Shown here one piece after another: positions 9,003-17,979 of a stretch of DNA of 64,000 bases. The number at the start of each line of letters is the position of its first letter. Position 1 is the stretch's first letter. The notes beneath the pieces are model-generated. The model was not told the origin of the DNA, did no database searches, and saw only the letters and a program-made list of their open reading frames with translations. The position numbers and the translations under genes are program-made. The DNA comes from Gemmobacter serpentinus (GTDB taxonomy: Bacteria; Pseudomonadota; Alphaproteobacteria; Rhodobacterales; Rhodobacteraceae). The DNA lies in NCBI RefSeq assembly GCF_008973825.1, contig NZ_WCHR01000018.1:62001-126000 (forward strand), given 5' to 3'.

Positions 9003-10273
9003 CCAGGATCACAGGTTTGCGCACGGTCGACGTGCGCTTCCCCACCAGCCAGTCGCTGGATGGGTCGGATGCGATGAACCCCGATCCCGACTATTCGGCG
9101 GCCTATGTCATCCTGGAAACCGACGGCCCCCATGAGGGCCATGGCCTGACCTTCACCATCGGGCGCGGCAACGAGATTTGCGTGGCGGCGATCACCGCGC
9201 TGAAGCCGCTGGTTGTCGGCCTGGATCTGTCCTGGATCGCCGAGGATATGGGCCGGTTCTGGCGTCATGTCACCAGCGACAGCCAGCTGCGCTGGATCGG
9301 GCCGGACAAGGGCGCGATCCATCTGGCAACCGGCGCTGTGGTCAATGCCGCCTGGGATCTGTGGGCCAAATCCGAAGGCAAGCCGGTCTGGCAGCTGGTT
9401 GCCGAAATGACGCCCGAGGAATTGGTGCGCTGCATCGACTTCCGCTATCTGACCGATTGCATCACCCCCGAATGGGCGCTGGATTTCCTGACCAGGCAGG
9501 CGGCGGGTAAACCCGCCCGGATCGAGACGCTGAAACGCGAGGGCTATCCCTGCTACACCACTTCGGCCGGGTGGCTGGGCTATGACGATGCAAAATTGCG
9601 CCGTCTGTGCCGCGAGGCGGTGGATGCGGGCTTCAAATTCATCAAGATGAAGGTCGGCCGCGATCTGGACGACGATATCCGCCGTCTGACCATCGCGCGC
9701 GACGAGGTTGGCCCCGATGTCAATCTGATGATCGATGCCAATCAGGTCTGGGAGGTGGATCAGGCCATCGACTGGGTCAGGAAACTGTCCTTCGTGAATC
9801 CGTGGTTCATCGAGGAGCCGACCAGCCCTGATGACGTGGCAGGCCATCGCAAGATCCGCGCAGGCGTGGCCCCGGTGCAGGTCGCGACCGGCGAGATGTG
9901 CCAGAACCGCATCATGTTCAAGCAGTTCATCATGGAAGGCGCGATTGACGTCGTTCAGATCGACAGTTGCCGCATGGGGGGCTTGAACGAGGTGCTGGCG
10001 GTCATGCTGATGGCCGCGAAATATGATCTCAAGGTCTGTCCCCATGCCGGGGGCGTGGGGCTTTGCGAATATGTGCAGCATATGTCGATGATCGATTATC
10101 TCTGCATCGCGGGCACCCGCGAGGGAAGGGTGATCGAGTTCGTGGATCACCTGCACGAGCATTTCCTGGATCCCTGCGTGATCGAGAATGCCGCCTATAT
10201 GCCGCCCAAACTGCCGGGGTTTTCCATCGAGATGAAGCCGGAAAGCCTGGAAACCTATCGGTTCAGGGGCTGA
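8999..10273 (+). CDS. L-fuconate dehydratase (enolase superfamily)
   Basis: A 424-residue mandelate-racemase-subgroup enolase. The catalytic KMKVG is near residue 216, and the metal ligands are in LMIDANQVW (Asp), WFIEEPTSPDD (Glu) and ATGEMCQN (Glu). The catalytic His lies in CPHAGGVGLCEYVQH near 351. Length and these blocks, including the long capping-domain sequence FTIGRGNE, match L-fuconate dehydratase closely. It dehydrates L-fuconate to 2-keto-3-deoxy-L-fuconate. It is coupled to the upstream hydrolase and is 4 bp from the fucose dehydrogenase. Confidence 0.94.
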   Translation: MTRITGLRTVDVRFPTSQSLDGSDAMNPDPDYSAAYVILETDGPHEGHGLTFTIGRGNEICVAAITALKPLVVGLDLSWIAEDMGRFWRHVTSDSQLRWIGPDKGAIHLATGAVVNAAWDLWAKSEGKPVWQLVAEMTPEELVRCIDFRYLTDCITPEWALDFLTRQAAGKPARIETLKREGYPCYTTSAGWLGYDDAKLRRLCREAVDAGFKFIKMKVGRDLDDDIRRLTIARDEVGPDVNLMIDANQVWEVDQAIDWVRKLSFVNPWFIEEPTSPDDVAGHRKIRAGVAPVQVATGEMCQNRIMFKQFIMEGAIDVVQIDSCRMGGLNEVLAVMLMAAKYDLKVCPHAGGVGLCEYVQHMSMIDYLCIAGTREGRVIEFVDHLHEHFLDPCVIENAAYMPPKLPGFSIEMKPESLETYRFRG

Positions 10274-10277
10274 CAGG

Positions 10278-11042
10278 ATGGATCTGAACCTGAAGGGCCG
10301 GGTTGTGGTGGTGACGGGCGGTGCCTCCGGCATCGGTCAGGGCATCACCGAGGTTCTGTCCGAAGAAGGCGCGCGGGTGGCGGTGATCGCCCGGCGCGCG
10401 CCGGATGCGGACTGGCTGGGCCGGACCGGCGCACGGTTCTATCAGGCAGAGCTGTCGGATGACGGTGCCTGCGCGGCGGCCATCGCCGCGCTGCGCGCCG
10501 ATCTGGGGCCGGTTTATGGGCTGGTCAACAATGCCGGTGCCAATGACGGGGTGGGCTTGGACAAGGGGCCGCAGGCCTTTCGCGACAGCCTGAACCAGAA
10601 CCTTGTCCATTATTACACCATGGTGCATCTGCTGGCCGATGACCTGCGGGCGCAAAAGGGGGCGGTGGTCAATATCAGCTCCAAGACCGCGCTGACAGGC
10701 CAGGGCGGCACCTCGGCCTATGTCGCGGCCAAGGCGGCAGAGCTGGGTCTGACCCGCGAATGGGCGGTGGAGTTTCTGCCCGATGGTGTGCGCGTCAATG
10801 CCATCGTCGTCGCCGAGGTGATGACGCCGCTCTATCGCCGCTGGCTGGACACATTGCCCGCGCCGGAGGCGAAGCTGGCCGAGATCACCCGCCGCATTCC
10901 GCTGGGCCAGCGCATGACCTCCGCGCGCGAGATCGCCGATACCTGCGCCTTCCTGCTGTCGGATCGGGCCAGCCATACCACCGGGCAATGGATCTTCCCC
11001 GATGGCGGCTACACCCATCTGGATCGGGGCATCGGATCGTGA
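10278..11042 (+). CDS. SDR L-fucose dehydrogenase
   Basis: A 254-residue short-chain dehydrogenase. TGGASGIG near residue 13, NNAGAND near 88, catalytic Ser in NISSKTALTGQGGTS and YVAAK near 153. The stretch AEVMTPLYRRWLDT after the active site is characteristic of bacterial L-fucose dehydrogenases and less so of general SDRs. It oxidises L-fucose (often also L-galactose or D-arabinose in this family) to the lactone, the entry step of the pathway. It is the last gene of the operon. Confidence 0.88.
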   Translation: MDLNLKGRVVVVTGGASGIGQGITEVLSEEGARVAVIARRAPDADWLGRTGARFYQAELSDDGACAAAIAALRADLGPVYGLVNNAGANDGVGLDKGPQAFRDSLNQNLVHYYTMVHLLADDLRAQKGAVVNISSKTALTGQGGTSAYVAAKAAELGLTREWAVEFLPDGVRVNAIVVAEVMTPLYRRWLDTLPAPEAKLAEITRRIPLGQRMTSAREIADTCAFLLSDRASHTTGQWIFPDGGYTHLDRGIGS

Positions 11043-11118
11043 CCGGGTGGCGGATATCCTCCGCCCGGTCTGCCGAAATGTTCTTTGATACGTCGCCGGT
11101 CGTGACCGGAATGGAACT

Positions 11119-11149
11119 GGATCGGGGGGTGGTCCCCCATTCCCGATCC
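11119..11149. terminator. Strong hairpin between convergent fucose and ygiB-like genes
   Basis: GGATCGGG (11119-11126) pairs with CCCGATCC (11142-11149), with an inner GGG/CCC. It sits between the 3' ends of two convergent genes. There is no clear T tract, so it may be a weak or factor-assisted terminator. The rest of 11043-11214 shows nothing recognisable. Confidence 0.45.
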
Positions 11150-11214
11150 CGGAGGGAACAGCCCCTGGAAGGTCGCCTTCAACAAGCGGCCTGCCGGATC
11201 AGGTGACCCGCGTA

Positions 11215-11805
11215 TCAGCCGCCCGAGGTGACGCCCTTGCTGCCGCCGAAGCCGCCGCGTGATTGCAGGGTGGTCGGCGTCATCGGCGGTTTGCCGACCG
11301 TGGCGGCCGGTCGGGTGAACTGGCTGGCGGAGAGCTGCCCCTTGCCGCTGTTCGACGAGAAGGTCGAGGTGCCGGCGGCGTTGGTGAACTTGCCATCGGG
11401 GGTCTTGTAAAGCGGCTGCGCCGCCGCCATCCCGCGTTGACCGCCCAGCATATTGCCGATCAGATAGCCCATCATCAGCGGCATGAAGATCGACCCGGAT
11501 CCCCCCGATTGCACCTGTTGCTCATTGCCACAGGCCCCCGCGCCGTGTTGGGATTCGCAGGTTGCAAGGCTGTCATAGCGCGGCGCGGATTCGGCATGTA
11601 GCGCCGTTGCCTCGGCAAAGGCGGCATCGCAATCAGCCACGGTGAACATGCCGGTGGGCGAGGCCGCGGCCTTGCAGCTTTGCAGATCGGGAAAGGCCTC
11701 GGCATCGACCTTGTCCTCGGTGCAGCCCGCCAAGGTGAAGGCGGTGGCACCCAGAATGGCCAGTGCGACATGGCGGGAACGTTTTGTCGGGTTGCGATGC
11801 GTCAT
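11215..11805 (-). CDS. DUF1190 (YgiB/YjfM-like) lipoprotein
   Basis: A 196-residue protein with a lipoprotein signal ending LAGC, then a Cys-containing region (SCKAAA, DCDAAF, TCESQHGAGACGN). A hydrophobic MPLMMGYLIGNMLGGQ follows, and a low-complexity Ser/Gly/Thr-rich tail ends in GGFGGSKGVTSGG. This is the UPF0441/DUF1190 pattern. The function is unknown; these lipoproteins are typically encoded beside ATP-grasp glutathionylspermidine-synthase-like proteins, as here. I prefer the ATG at 11805 (AAAGG upstream, 22 bp after the ygiC-like stop) over 11835, since it gives a standard signal peptide. Confidence 0.82.
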   Translation of the reverse strand: MTHRNPTKRSRHVALAILGATAFTLAGCTEDKVDAEAFPDLQSCKAAASPTGMFTVADCDAAFAEATALHAESAPRYDSLATCESQHGAGACGNEQQVQSGGSGSIFMPLMMGYLIGNMLGGQRGMAAAQPLYKTPDGKFTNAAGTSTFSSNSGKGQLSASQFTRPAATVGKPPMTPTTLQSRGGFGGSKGVTSGG

Positions 11806-11827
11806 GGGAAAACCTTTCGAACCTGTC

Positions 11828-13054
11828 TCAGTCACGGATGAAATGCGGTTTGAATCGGGAAAGATCCTGGGTGATGCGGGCGCGGTCCTCGCGGATGCCG
11901 ATGCCCACGCAGTCCCGCCCCACGACCCAAGCCCCGATCACCGGGCGGAATGTGTCAAAGACCGGCAGCGGCTGATAGGCCTGAATGATGCGCGGATGCG
12001 CGTCATAGTCGCGGATCATCGCCCGGTCAGTCTGCTGACCATGCTCGAAGATGTCGATCGAGGCCCCCTCGCGCGAGAAGACGGGTTTGGAGACATAGCC
12101 TGCGGCAAGCTGTTTCTCGGCGCGGGTGAAGGCACCGCGCACCGCATTGGGCGCGAGCCCTTGGCCCGCCAGGGCCTGTGCCACATCAGCCTCGAAAAAC
12201 GCAGGCAACAGGTTCGGATGCCCTTCGAACATCTGCCACAGCACCGGCAGCAGACCCTTGTTCGACAGCACCGCCTTCCAGGCCGGTTCCAGAAACATCG
12301 CGCCGGATCCCGCGATATGGCGGGCATAATCGTCGCGCAGCAGGTCTTCCCACGGGTATAGCTTGAACAGCGTGCCGATCACCCGGGACTGGTCATCGAC
12401 GAATTGGCCATCGGGCGAGATACCGATCTTTTCCAGATCGCAATAATGCGCGCCAAGCCCCGCCTCGCGTGCGGCCCAGCCCATGCATTCGACCGTGGCA
12501 TAATCTTCGGGATTGCCGCCAATGGCGGTGAAATGCAGATCGGTATCCGGCGGGAACAGCGTGCGAAAGCGTTCCACCAGGGCCTCATGGATGCCGTTGA
12601 ACTGGTCATCGTCATCCTGCAACACGCCTGCCGCGATCTGGTCTTCCAGCCAGGACCATTGGAAAGACGCGCTTTCATAGAGCGAGGTCGGCGTATCGGC
12701 GTTGTATTCCAGCAGCTTGGCGGGGCCGCGCCCGTCATAGACCAGATCGAAGCGGCCATAGATTTCGGGCTCATTGCGGCGCCAGCTGTCGGCAATCAGG
12801 TCGCGATGCGCCTCGGGGATCGCCAGCCGCTCCATCAATTCCTGGCTCTGGACGATATGATCCACCGCCTCGCGGCACAGGCCGTGCAACTCTGTCGCGG
12901 GGTCCTCCAGATCATCCTCGATCTGACGCAGGCTGAATTGATAGGCCGAGCTTTCATCCCAATAGGGTTCGCCATGCATATCGGCGAAGGTGAAACCCAG
13001 CTCTGCCGCCTTGTCGCGCCATGAGGGGCGCTCGGGAAGCGTGATCTTCTGCAT
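11828..13054 (-). CDS. Glutathionylspermidine synthase-like ATP-grasp protein (YgiC/YjfC family)
   Basis: A 408-residue ATP-grasp-fold ligase related to the synthetase half of glutathionylspermidine synthetase. It contains GRFDLVYDGRGPAKLLEYNADTPT-type sequence near residues 108-130 (NADTPTSL visible), the block SNKGLLPVLW near 270, and a C-terminal YVSKPVFSREG that matches the ATP-binding Lys/Arg region. It lacks the amidase domain of bifunctional Gsp. YgiC-type proteins have no settled substrate, so it is best called a peptide/polyamine ligase of unknown specificity. The start at 13054 follows AGGAGAGG. It is co-directional with the DUF1190 lipoprotein downstream and with urtE upstream. Confidence 0.87.
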   Translation of the reverse strand: MQKITLPERPSWRDKAAELGFTFADMHGEPYWDESSAYQFSLRQIEDDLEDPATELHGLCREAVDHIVQSQELMERLAIPEAHRDLIADSWRRNEPEIYGRFDLVYDGRGPAKLLEYNADTPTSLYESASFQWSWLEDQIAAGVLQDDDDQFNGIHEALVERFRTLFPPDTDLHFTAIGGNPEDYATVECMGWAAREAGLGAHYCDLEKIGISPDGQFVDDQSRVIGTLFKLYPWEDLLRDDYARHIAGSGAMFLEPAWKAVLSNKGLLPVLWQMFEGHPNLLPAFFEADVAQALAGQGLAPNAVRGAFTRAEKQLAAGYVSKPVFSREGASIDIFEHGQQTDRAMIRDYDAHPRIIQAYQPLPVFDTFRPVIGAWVVGRDCVGIGIREDRARITQDLSRFKPHFIRD

Positions 13055-13240
13055 TCTCGGCCCCTCTCCTTCTCCGGCTCTCGGGAGATAGACGAATGCA
13101 GGCAGTTTCGCCAGCAAAGACCGCCCTGAACAAAATCGAGCAGGATGCTGGTCTCGCGGTTGGTGATGCCGGGGGCCTCGCGCGTTGCCCGTTCGGAGCC
13201 AAGTCCGATCCGCGCCATATCCGGGCCGGGCAGCCCTCTG

Positions 13241-13936
13241 TCAGATACTGAGCGCCTCTTGCAGCGCCTCGCGGCTCAGGCCTTCGCGGGCATGGCTGAA
13301 ATGCACGGCCCCCCGGCGCAGAACATGAAATTCATCGCCAAGCGCATAGGCAAAATCGAAATACTGCTCCACCAGAATGATCGCCATATTGCCCTTGGCC
13401 TTCAGGTATTCGATCACGCGCCCGATTTGCTGGATGATATTGGGCTGGATGCCCTCGGTCGGTTCATCCAGCAACAAGACCTTGGGGCGCATGATCATGG
13501 CGCGGGCAATCGCCAGCTGCTGTTGCTGGCCGCCAGACAGATCGCCGCCGCGCCGATGGCCCATATCCTTCAGCACCGGGAACAGCTCATAGATCTCGTC
13601 CGGGATCTTGTGTTCCGATTTCGGCAGCAGCGAGAACCCGGTTTGCAGGTTCTCGGTCACCGTTAGCAGCGGAAAGATCATCCGACCTTGCGGCACCACC
13701 GCCAGCCCGCGCCGCGCCATCGCCTGCGCGGGCAGCACCGGCAGCGCCTCGCCATCCAGCGTGACCGCACCGCCCGAGCGCGGATGGGTGCCCGCCAACG
13801 CCTTGAGCAAGGACGTCTTGCCGACGCCATTGGTGCCCATGATGCAGGTGACGACCCCGGCGCGCGCCTCCAGATCGATGCCGTTCAGGATCTGGCTGCC
13901 GCCATAATGCAGGGTCAGGCCTTCGGTTTTCAACAT
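13241..13936 (-). CDS. urtE: Urea ABC importer ATPase UrtE
   Basis: A 231-residue LivF-type ATPase with Walker A GTNGVGKTS, signature LSGGQQQQLAIAR and Walker B LLLDEPTEGIQPNI. The GTNGVGKT form of the P-loop and the TEGIQPNIIQQIG block are typical of UrtE rather than LivF. It energises urea uptake with UrtD at the inner membrane. It is 1 bp downstream of urtD and ends the urt cluster; no urease genes follow. The 186 bp before the ygiC-like start hold no gene I can support. Confidence 0.93.
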   Translation of the reverse strand: MLKTEGLTLHYGGSQILNGIDLEARAGVVTCIMGTNGVGKTSLLKALAGTHPRSGGAVTLDGEALPVLPAQAMARRGLAVVPQGRMIFPLLTVTENLQTGFSLLPKSEHKIPDEIYELFPVLKDMGHRRGGDLSGGQQQQLAIARAMIMRPKVLLLDEPTEGIQPNIIQQIGRVIEYLKAKGNMAIILVEQYFDFAYALGDEFHVLRRGAVHFSHAREGLSREALQEALSI

Positions 13937-13937
13937 C

Positions 13938-14678
13938 TCAGCGTCCCAGATAGACTTCGATCACTTGCGGGTTCTTGGTGACGTGATCCAGCGAGCCCTC
14001 GGCCAGAACCGAACCCTCATGCAGCACGGTCACCCGACAATTCAGACGGCGGATGAAGTCCATGTCATGTTCCACCACCACCACCGCGCGGGTCTTCGCC
14101 AGTTCCACCAGCAGGGCGGTGGTCTGTTCCCGCTCGATGAAGGACATGCCTGCGGCGGGTTCATCGACCAGCAGAAGCCGGGGCTCCTGCGCCAGCAGCA
14201 TGGCGATCTCCAGCCATTGCTTCTGGCCGTGGGACAATTCGCCCGCCTTGCGTGGCAGGTGGTCTTCAAGGCCGACCTGATCGGCCAAAGCCTGCACGCG
14301 ATCGCGATGCGCCTGTGTTTCACGCCAGAACAGCACGCGCCATGGCGCGCGATGGGCCTTCAGTGCCAGCATCAGGTTCTCGGAGACCGTCTGATCCTCG
14401 AACACCGTGGGGCGCTGGAACTTGCGGCCGATGCCCGCGCGCGCGATCTGCGCCTCTGACATTTTCAGCAACGATCTAGGCATTTCGCCAAAGGTCACCG
14501 TGCCCTCATCGGGGCGGGTCTTGCCTGTCACGATATCCATGAAGGTGGTCTTGCCCGCGCCATTCGGCCCGATCACCGCGCGCAACTCGGCCGCGCCAAT
14601 GGCAAAGGACAGGTTGTTGATGGCGCGAAAGCCGTCAAAGGTGACAGAGACGCCGGAAACCTCCAGAAGCGAACTCAT
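13938..14678 (-). CDS. urtD: Urea ABC importer ATPase UrtD
   Basis: A 246-residue LivG-type ATPase with Walker A GPNGAGKTT followed by FMDIVTGKTRPDEG, a UrtD hallmark. Signature ELSHGQKQWLEIAMLL is the usual UrtD variant of LSGGQ, and Walker B is LLLVDEPAAGMS. It overlaps the urtC stop by 4 bp and precedes urtE, the standard urt order. It pairs with UrtE as the ATPase dimer. Confidence 0.94.
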   Translation of the reverse strand: MSSLLEVSGVSVTFDGFRAINNLSFAIGAAELRAVIGPNGAGKTTFMDIVTGKTRPDEGTVTFGEMPRSLLKMSEAQIARAGIGRKFQRPTVFEDQTVSENLMLALKAHRAPWRVLFWRETQAHRDRVQALADQVGLEDHLPRKAGELSHGQKQWLEIAMLLAQEPRLLLVDEPAAGMSFIEREQTTALLVELAKTRAVVVVEHDMDFIRRLNCRVTVLHEGSVLAEGSLDHVTKNPQVIEVYLGR

Positions 14679-15916
14679 TCCTGCGCCTCCTTCTCTTGCA
14701 GGGCACCGTCATTCGGACCAAGCGCCGCGCCATGCCGGGCAGGCGTGGCGATATGGGCCAGCCGGTCGAACAGCCCGCCGATGCCCTTGGGCGCAAACAG
14801 CGTGACCGCAACGAAGGACAGGCCCAGCAGTACCGTCCACCAGTCAACCCAGTGGATGGTGTAGAAGCCCAGGGGGATCGACGGTGCCATGCCGCCCGTG
14901 AACCAGCTGGACAGCAGCGACACGAACGCCGCCCCGATCACCGCGCCGTAAAGCCGACCGCGCCCGCCGATGGCGACCCAGACCGCCAGATAGATCGAGG
15001 CGATGGGCGCAAGCTCTGCCGGGTTGATGATGCCGGCCTGCGGATAATAGAAGGCACCCGCAATCGCCGCGATCATCGCGGTCAGGGTGAAGATGAACAG
15101 CTTGTAGCCCTCGACCGGGTAGCCGAGGAAGCGCAGGCGCTGTTCATCATCGCGGATGCCACGCAGCGCGCTGCCGAATTTGCCGGAGATGACAAAGGCC
15201 GCCAGAACATAGCCAAGCGCCAGAAGCATGGCTGAGGCCAGGAAGAACAGGATCGAGGTCGTGGCCTGCGAGACATGGCCAAGGCCCGGCAGGTTCTGCA
15301 GCCCCGACAGCCCGTTATTGCCGCGCAACCCGCTGTCGTTCTGGAACAGGTAAAGCGCCAAGGCGAGGGTCATGGCTTGCGTCAGGATCGACAGATAGAC
15401 CCCGTTCACCCGCGCCCGGAAGGCCAGCCAGCCAAAGACCAGCGCCAGAAGGCCGGGCACGATCAGCACCAAGGGCAATTGCAGCCAGGCACTATGGGCG
15501 AAAGACCAGATCGCAGGCAGGTCCGATCCGCCGACCACGCCGAAAATCTGGGTGGTCACGCCCTGCGCCACCTCCTCCGGGGTGGCGGGGATCGGGCCGG
15601 AGGCCAGCGCCTGCACCACGATTTCTTCGGTGCGGGCATACATCAGCCACATGCCGGTCATGTAGCCCCCGACCGCAAAGAACGCCATGTGGCCCAGCGA
15701 CAGGATGCCGGTATAGCCCCAGATCAGATCCATCGCGACGGCGACCAGACACAGGCACAGCGTCTTGCCCAGCGTCTTGACGAAGGCGGTGGGGATCAGC
15801 CCGATCCCGAAACCCTCAGACAGAACGGTGATGACCAGGGTGAAGACCGCAAGGCTTGCGAGAAACCACAGGATCGACGGATTGCGGGCGATGAAGCTGC
15901 GGCTCATGTGGCACAT
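14675..15916 (-). CDS. urtC: Urea ABC importer permease UrtC
   Basis: A 413-residue LivM-type permease with about 10 membrane segments and the motif VAMDLIWGYTGILSLGHMAFFAVGGY (seen in part: GYTGILSLGHMAFF). A periplasmic insertion (about residues 95-145) and SGLRGNNGLSG near 200 are typical of UrtC. It forms the channel with UrtB. The start at 15916 is the first in-frame ATG after the 67-bp gap to urtB. Confidence 0.94.
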   Translation of the reverse strand: MCHMSRSFIARNPSILWFLASLAVFTLVITVLSEGFGIGLIPTAFVKTLGKTLCLCLVAVAMDLIWGYTGILSLGHMAFFAVGGYMTGMWLMYARTEEIVVQALASGPIPATPEEVAQGVTTQIFGVVGGSDLPAIWSFAHSAWLQLPLVLIVPGLLALVFGWLAFRARVNGVYLSILTQAMTLALALYLFQNDSGLRGNNGLSGLQNLPGLGHVSQATTSILFFLASAMLLALGYVLAAFVISGKFGSALRGIRDDEQRLRFLGYPVEGYKLFIFTLTAMIAAIAGAFYYPQAGIINPAELAPIASIYLAVWVAIGGRGRLYGAVIGAAFVSLLSSWFTGGMAPSIPLGFYTIHWVDWWTVLLGLSFVAVTLFAPKGIGGLFDRLAHIATPARHGAALGPNDGALQEKEAQE

Positions 15917-15983
15917 CCGGGGGTTTCACACCCCCGGACCCCCGTGGGATATTTGTGAACAGATGAAGGGTGGTAGCGCATGA

Positions 15984-17909
15984 TCAATCCCCCGCCGCGC
16001 GGCCCTTGAGGGCGATGATGCCCCGGGGGCGGAACTGGATGAACAGGATGATGAAGAGGATCATATAGGTCTGGGCCGCCAGCGTATTGGCCGGGTTCAG
16101 CCATTCGATGCCCTTCTGGAAGCCGCCGATCATCGCAGCCCCCGCAAGCGCCCCCCAGATATTGCCGACGCCGCCGACAACCACGGTCATGAAACTTTGC
16201 ACGATGTAATCGGAGCCGAGCTCCGAGGTGACCTTGGCGAAAAGCCCGATCGCCACGCCCGCAATGCCCGCAATGCCGGAGCCAAGGCCGAAGGTCAGCA
16301 TATTGATGCGGTCGGGGTCGATGCCCATCGAGGCGGCCATGGTCGGGTTCTGGGTGACAGCCCGCACTTCCAGCCCGAGCCGCGTGCGCTTCATCAGCCA
16401 GAGGAAGAAGGCAAGGAAGGCCAGCGCCAGCACGAAGATCGCGATGCGGATATAGCTGATGGCGATGATGTCGTTGAAGGCCAGTTGTCCGTCCAGCCAG
16501 GCCGGCGCGGTCAGGGGCCGGGCCTGCGTGCCGAAGATGTTCTTGGCGATCTGTTGCAGCGCGATGGAGATGCCGAAGGTGGCCAGCAGCGTTTCCAGCG
16601 GGCGCTTGTAAAGATGGCGGATCACCAGCCGTTCCATCGCGACACCGGCGGCGAAGGTGACGGCAAAGGCCAAAGGCAGCGCCACGACAATCGAGATCGT
16701 GTAGTTCGGGATCAGTTGCTGCACAACATACCCGGTATAGGCACCCATCATGATGAACTCACCATGCGCCATATTGATGACCCGCATCACCCCGAAGGTG
16801 ATGGCAAGGCCGATGGCGGCGAGGAAGTAGATCGAGGCGAGCGACAGCGCGTCAAGGCCAAGATCGGTCGCGGTCATCAGCCCGACCTTGGTGTCGATAC
16901 TGGCCAGCGCCGCGCGAGCGGCATCGGTGACGCCTTTGTCCTTTTCGCGGTAGGCATCATAGAAGACATGGGATTTCAGGGCGGCGGCCACCTCGGCATC
17001 GGTCGCGGCAGGCGGGACGGCACCGGATTGTTCCAGCGCCTCATAGGCCTTGTCGCGCCCGGATTGCGTGGCCAGATCGGCCAGCGGCACACCGGCCACC
17101 GCGCCATCCCGCAGATGGGCGGCCAGCGCGTCCTTCTGATCCTTGGGCGTGAGGCGGGCGGGGGCAAGGCCCGCCGTGACCAGCAGATCATAGGCCCCGG
17201 GCAGGTCTGCGGGCAGAATGGCCGCGATATTCTCATCCGAAGGCAGCGCCGTGGCCGCATGCCGCGTGGTCAGCAGAAGCGGGTTCAGCGCGCCACGCGC
17301 ATCCAGTGCGGTATCGCCCTCCAGCCGCTGGATCGCGGCGATGCGGGCGGCGCTGTCGGGATCGAATTGCAGGGTCAGAAAGGTATCCAGCCGTTCCTTG
17401 CGGGTCTTCAGGGCAGGATCGGTCTCGCCCGCAATCGCCGCGCGCAGCGGTTCCAGCTGGCTGGCGGCGGGGGATTTCGCAATCGCGTCCAGCGCGCGGG
17501 CGCGGTTGGCGGGATCGGGGTCCGACAGGGTGAATTGCACCAGCGCCGCCGCGATCAGTTCGCGCACACCGGCATTGGGTTTCAGCTCTGTCACATCGGC
17601 CTTGGCGGCAAGCCCTGCGGAGGTGCCATCGGGGGCGGTCAGGGCCCAGCCCGCGCCCTCGGGCGCGATCACGAAGAACGCGCCATCGGATTTGCGCAGA
17701 CCCAGATGCCGATCGCCCCAGGCGCGCAGCAATGCCGCCGCCGCCGGATCGCCGGTTGCGGTGATCGCATCGATCACCGGGCCGATGGTCTGGCGCGAGG
17801 GTTTCTCGATCTTGGCGCGCTCAAGGCTCAGGATCTCTGGTAGGGTTTGGGCAAAGCCGGGCAGGCCAAGGCACAGCGCCACGGCAAGCGGCAGCAGCAA
17901 ACGGAACAT
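15984..17909 (-). CDS. urtB: Urea ABC importer permease UrtB with long periplasmic N-terminal domain
   Basis: A 641-residue protein. Residues 1-21 are a signal peptide (cleavage near GFAQ). Residues 22-340 form a soluble, Ala-rich helical domain, followed by a LivH-type permease of about 8 segments (from DALSLASIYFLAAIGLAI), with INMAHGEFIMMGAYTG near 375 and VVVGGVGNIWGA near 590. Plain LivH proteins are about 300 residues; the extended form is the norm for UrtB. The N-terminal domain is presumed periplasmic and of unknown role. It lies between urtA and urtC. Confidence 0.95.
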   Translation of the reverse strand: MFRLLLPLAVALCLGLPGFAQTLPEILSLERAKIEKPSRQTIGPVIDAITATGDPAAAALLRAWGDRHLGLRKSDGAFFVIAPEGAGWALTAPDGTSAGLAAKADVTELKPNAGVRELIAAALVQFTLSDPDPANRARALDAIAKSPAASQLEPLRAAIAGETDPALKTRKERLDTFLTLQFDPDSAARIAAIQRLEGDTALDARGALNPLLLTTRHAATALPSDENIAAILPADLPGAYDLLVTAGLAPARLTPKDQKDALAAHLRDGAVAGVPLADLATQSGRDKAYEALEQSGAVPPAATDAEVAAALKSHVFYDAYREKDKGVTDAARAALASIDTKVGLMTATDLGLDALSLASIYFLAAIGLAITFGVMRVINMAHGEFIMMGAYTGYVVQQLIPNYTISIVVALPLAFAVTFAAGVAMERLVIRHLYKRPLETLLATFGISIALQQIAKNIFGTQARPLTAPAWLDGQLAFNDIIAISYIRIAIFVLALAFLAFFLWLMKRTRLGLEVRAVTQNPTMAASMGIDPDRINMLTFGLGSGIAGIAGVAIGLFAKVTSELGSDYIVQSFMTVVVGGVGNIWGALAGAAMIGGFQKGIEWLNPANTLAAQTYMILFIILFIQFRPRGIIALKGRAAGD

Positions 17910-17943
17910 CCGACGCCTTTCGGGGAAGGGGCTTGTTGAAAAG

Positions 17944-17971
17944 GCCGGGGGAGACCTGGGTCACCCCCGGC
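17944..17971 (-). other. urtA-urtB intercistronic hairpin (partial terminator)
   Basis: GCCGGGGG (17944-17951) pairs with CCCCCGGC (17964-17971), and on the minus strand it is followed by CCTTTTC. It lies 8 bp after the urtA stop inside the operon. Such hairpins usually end or stabilise part of the message, so the binding protein is made in excess over the permeases. Confidence 0.6.
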
Positions 17972-17979
17972 AAGTCAGC

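Noticed and set aside
8834-10333. 499-codon minus-strand frame opposite the fuconate dehydratase
   Set aside because: His/Asp-rich antisense shadow; the plus-strand enolase-superfamily enzyme is unmistakable.
11043-11214. Plus-strand reading frame after fucose dehydrogenase
   Set aside because: Atypical composition and a strong hairpin in the middle; nothing homologous recognised.
12835-13218. Minus-strand frame overlapping the 5' end of the ygiC-like gene, starting MARIGLGSERAT
   Set aside because: Off-frame to the ATP-grasp gene, becomes Arg-rich after ~40 residues, and no family could be recognised.
16197-17843. Plus-strand frame of 548 codons opposite urtB
   Set aside because: Low-complexity Gly/Arg/Asp shadow; urtB is well supported on the minus strand.
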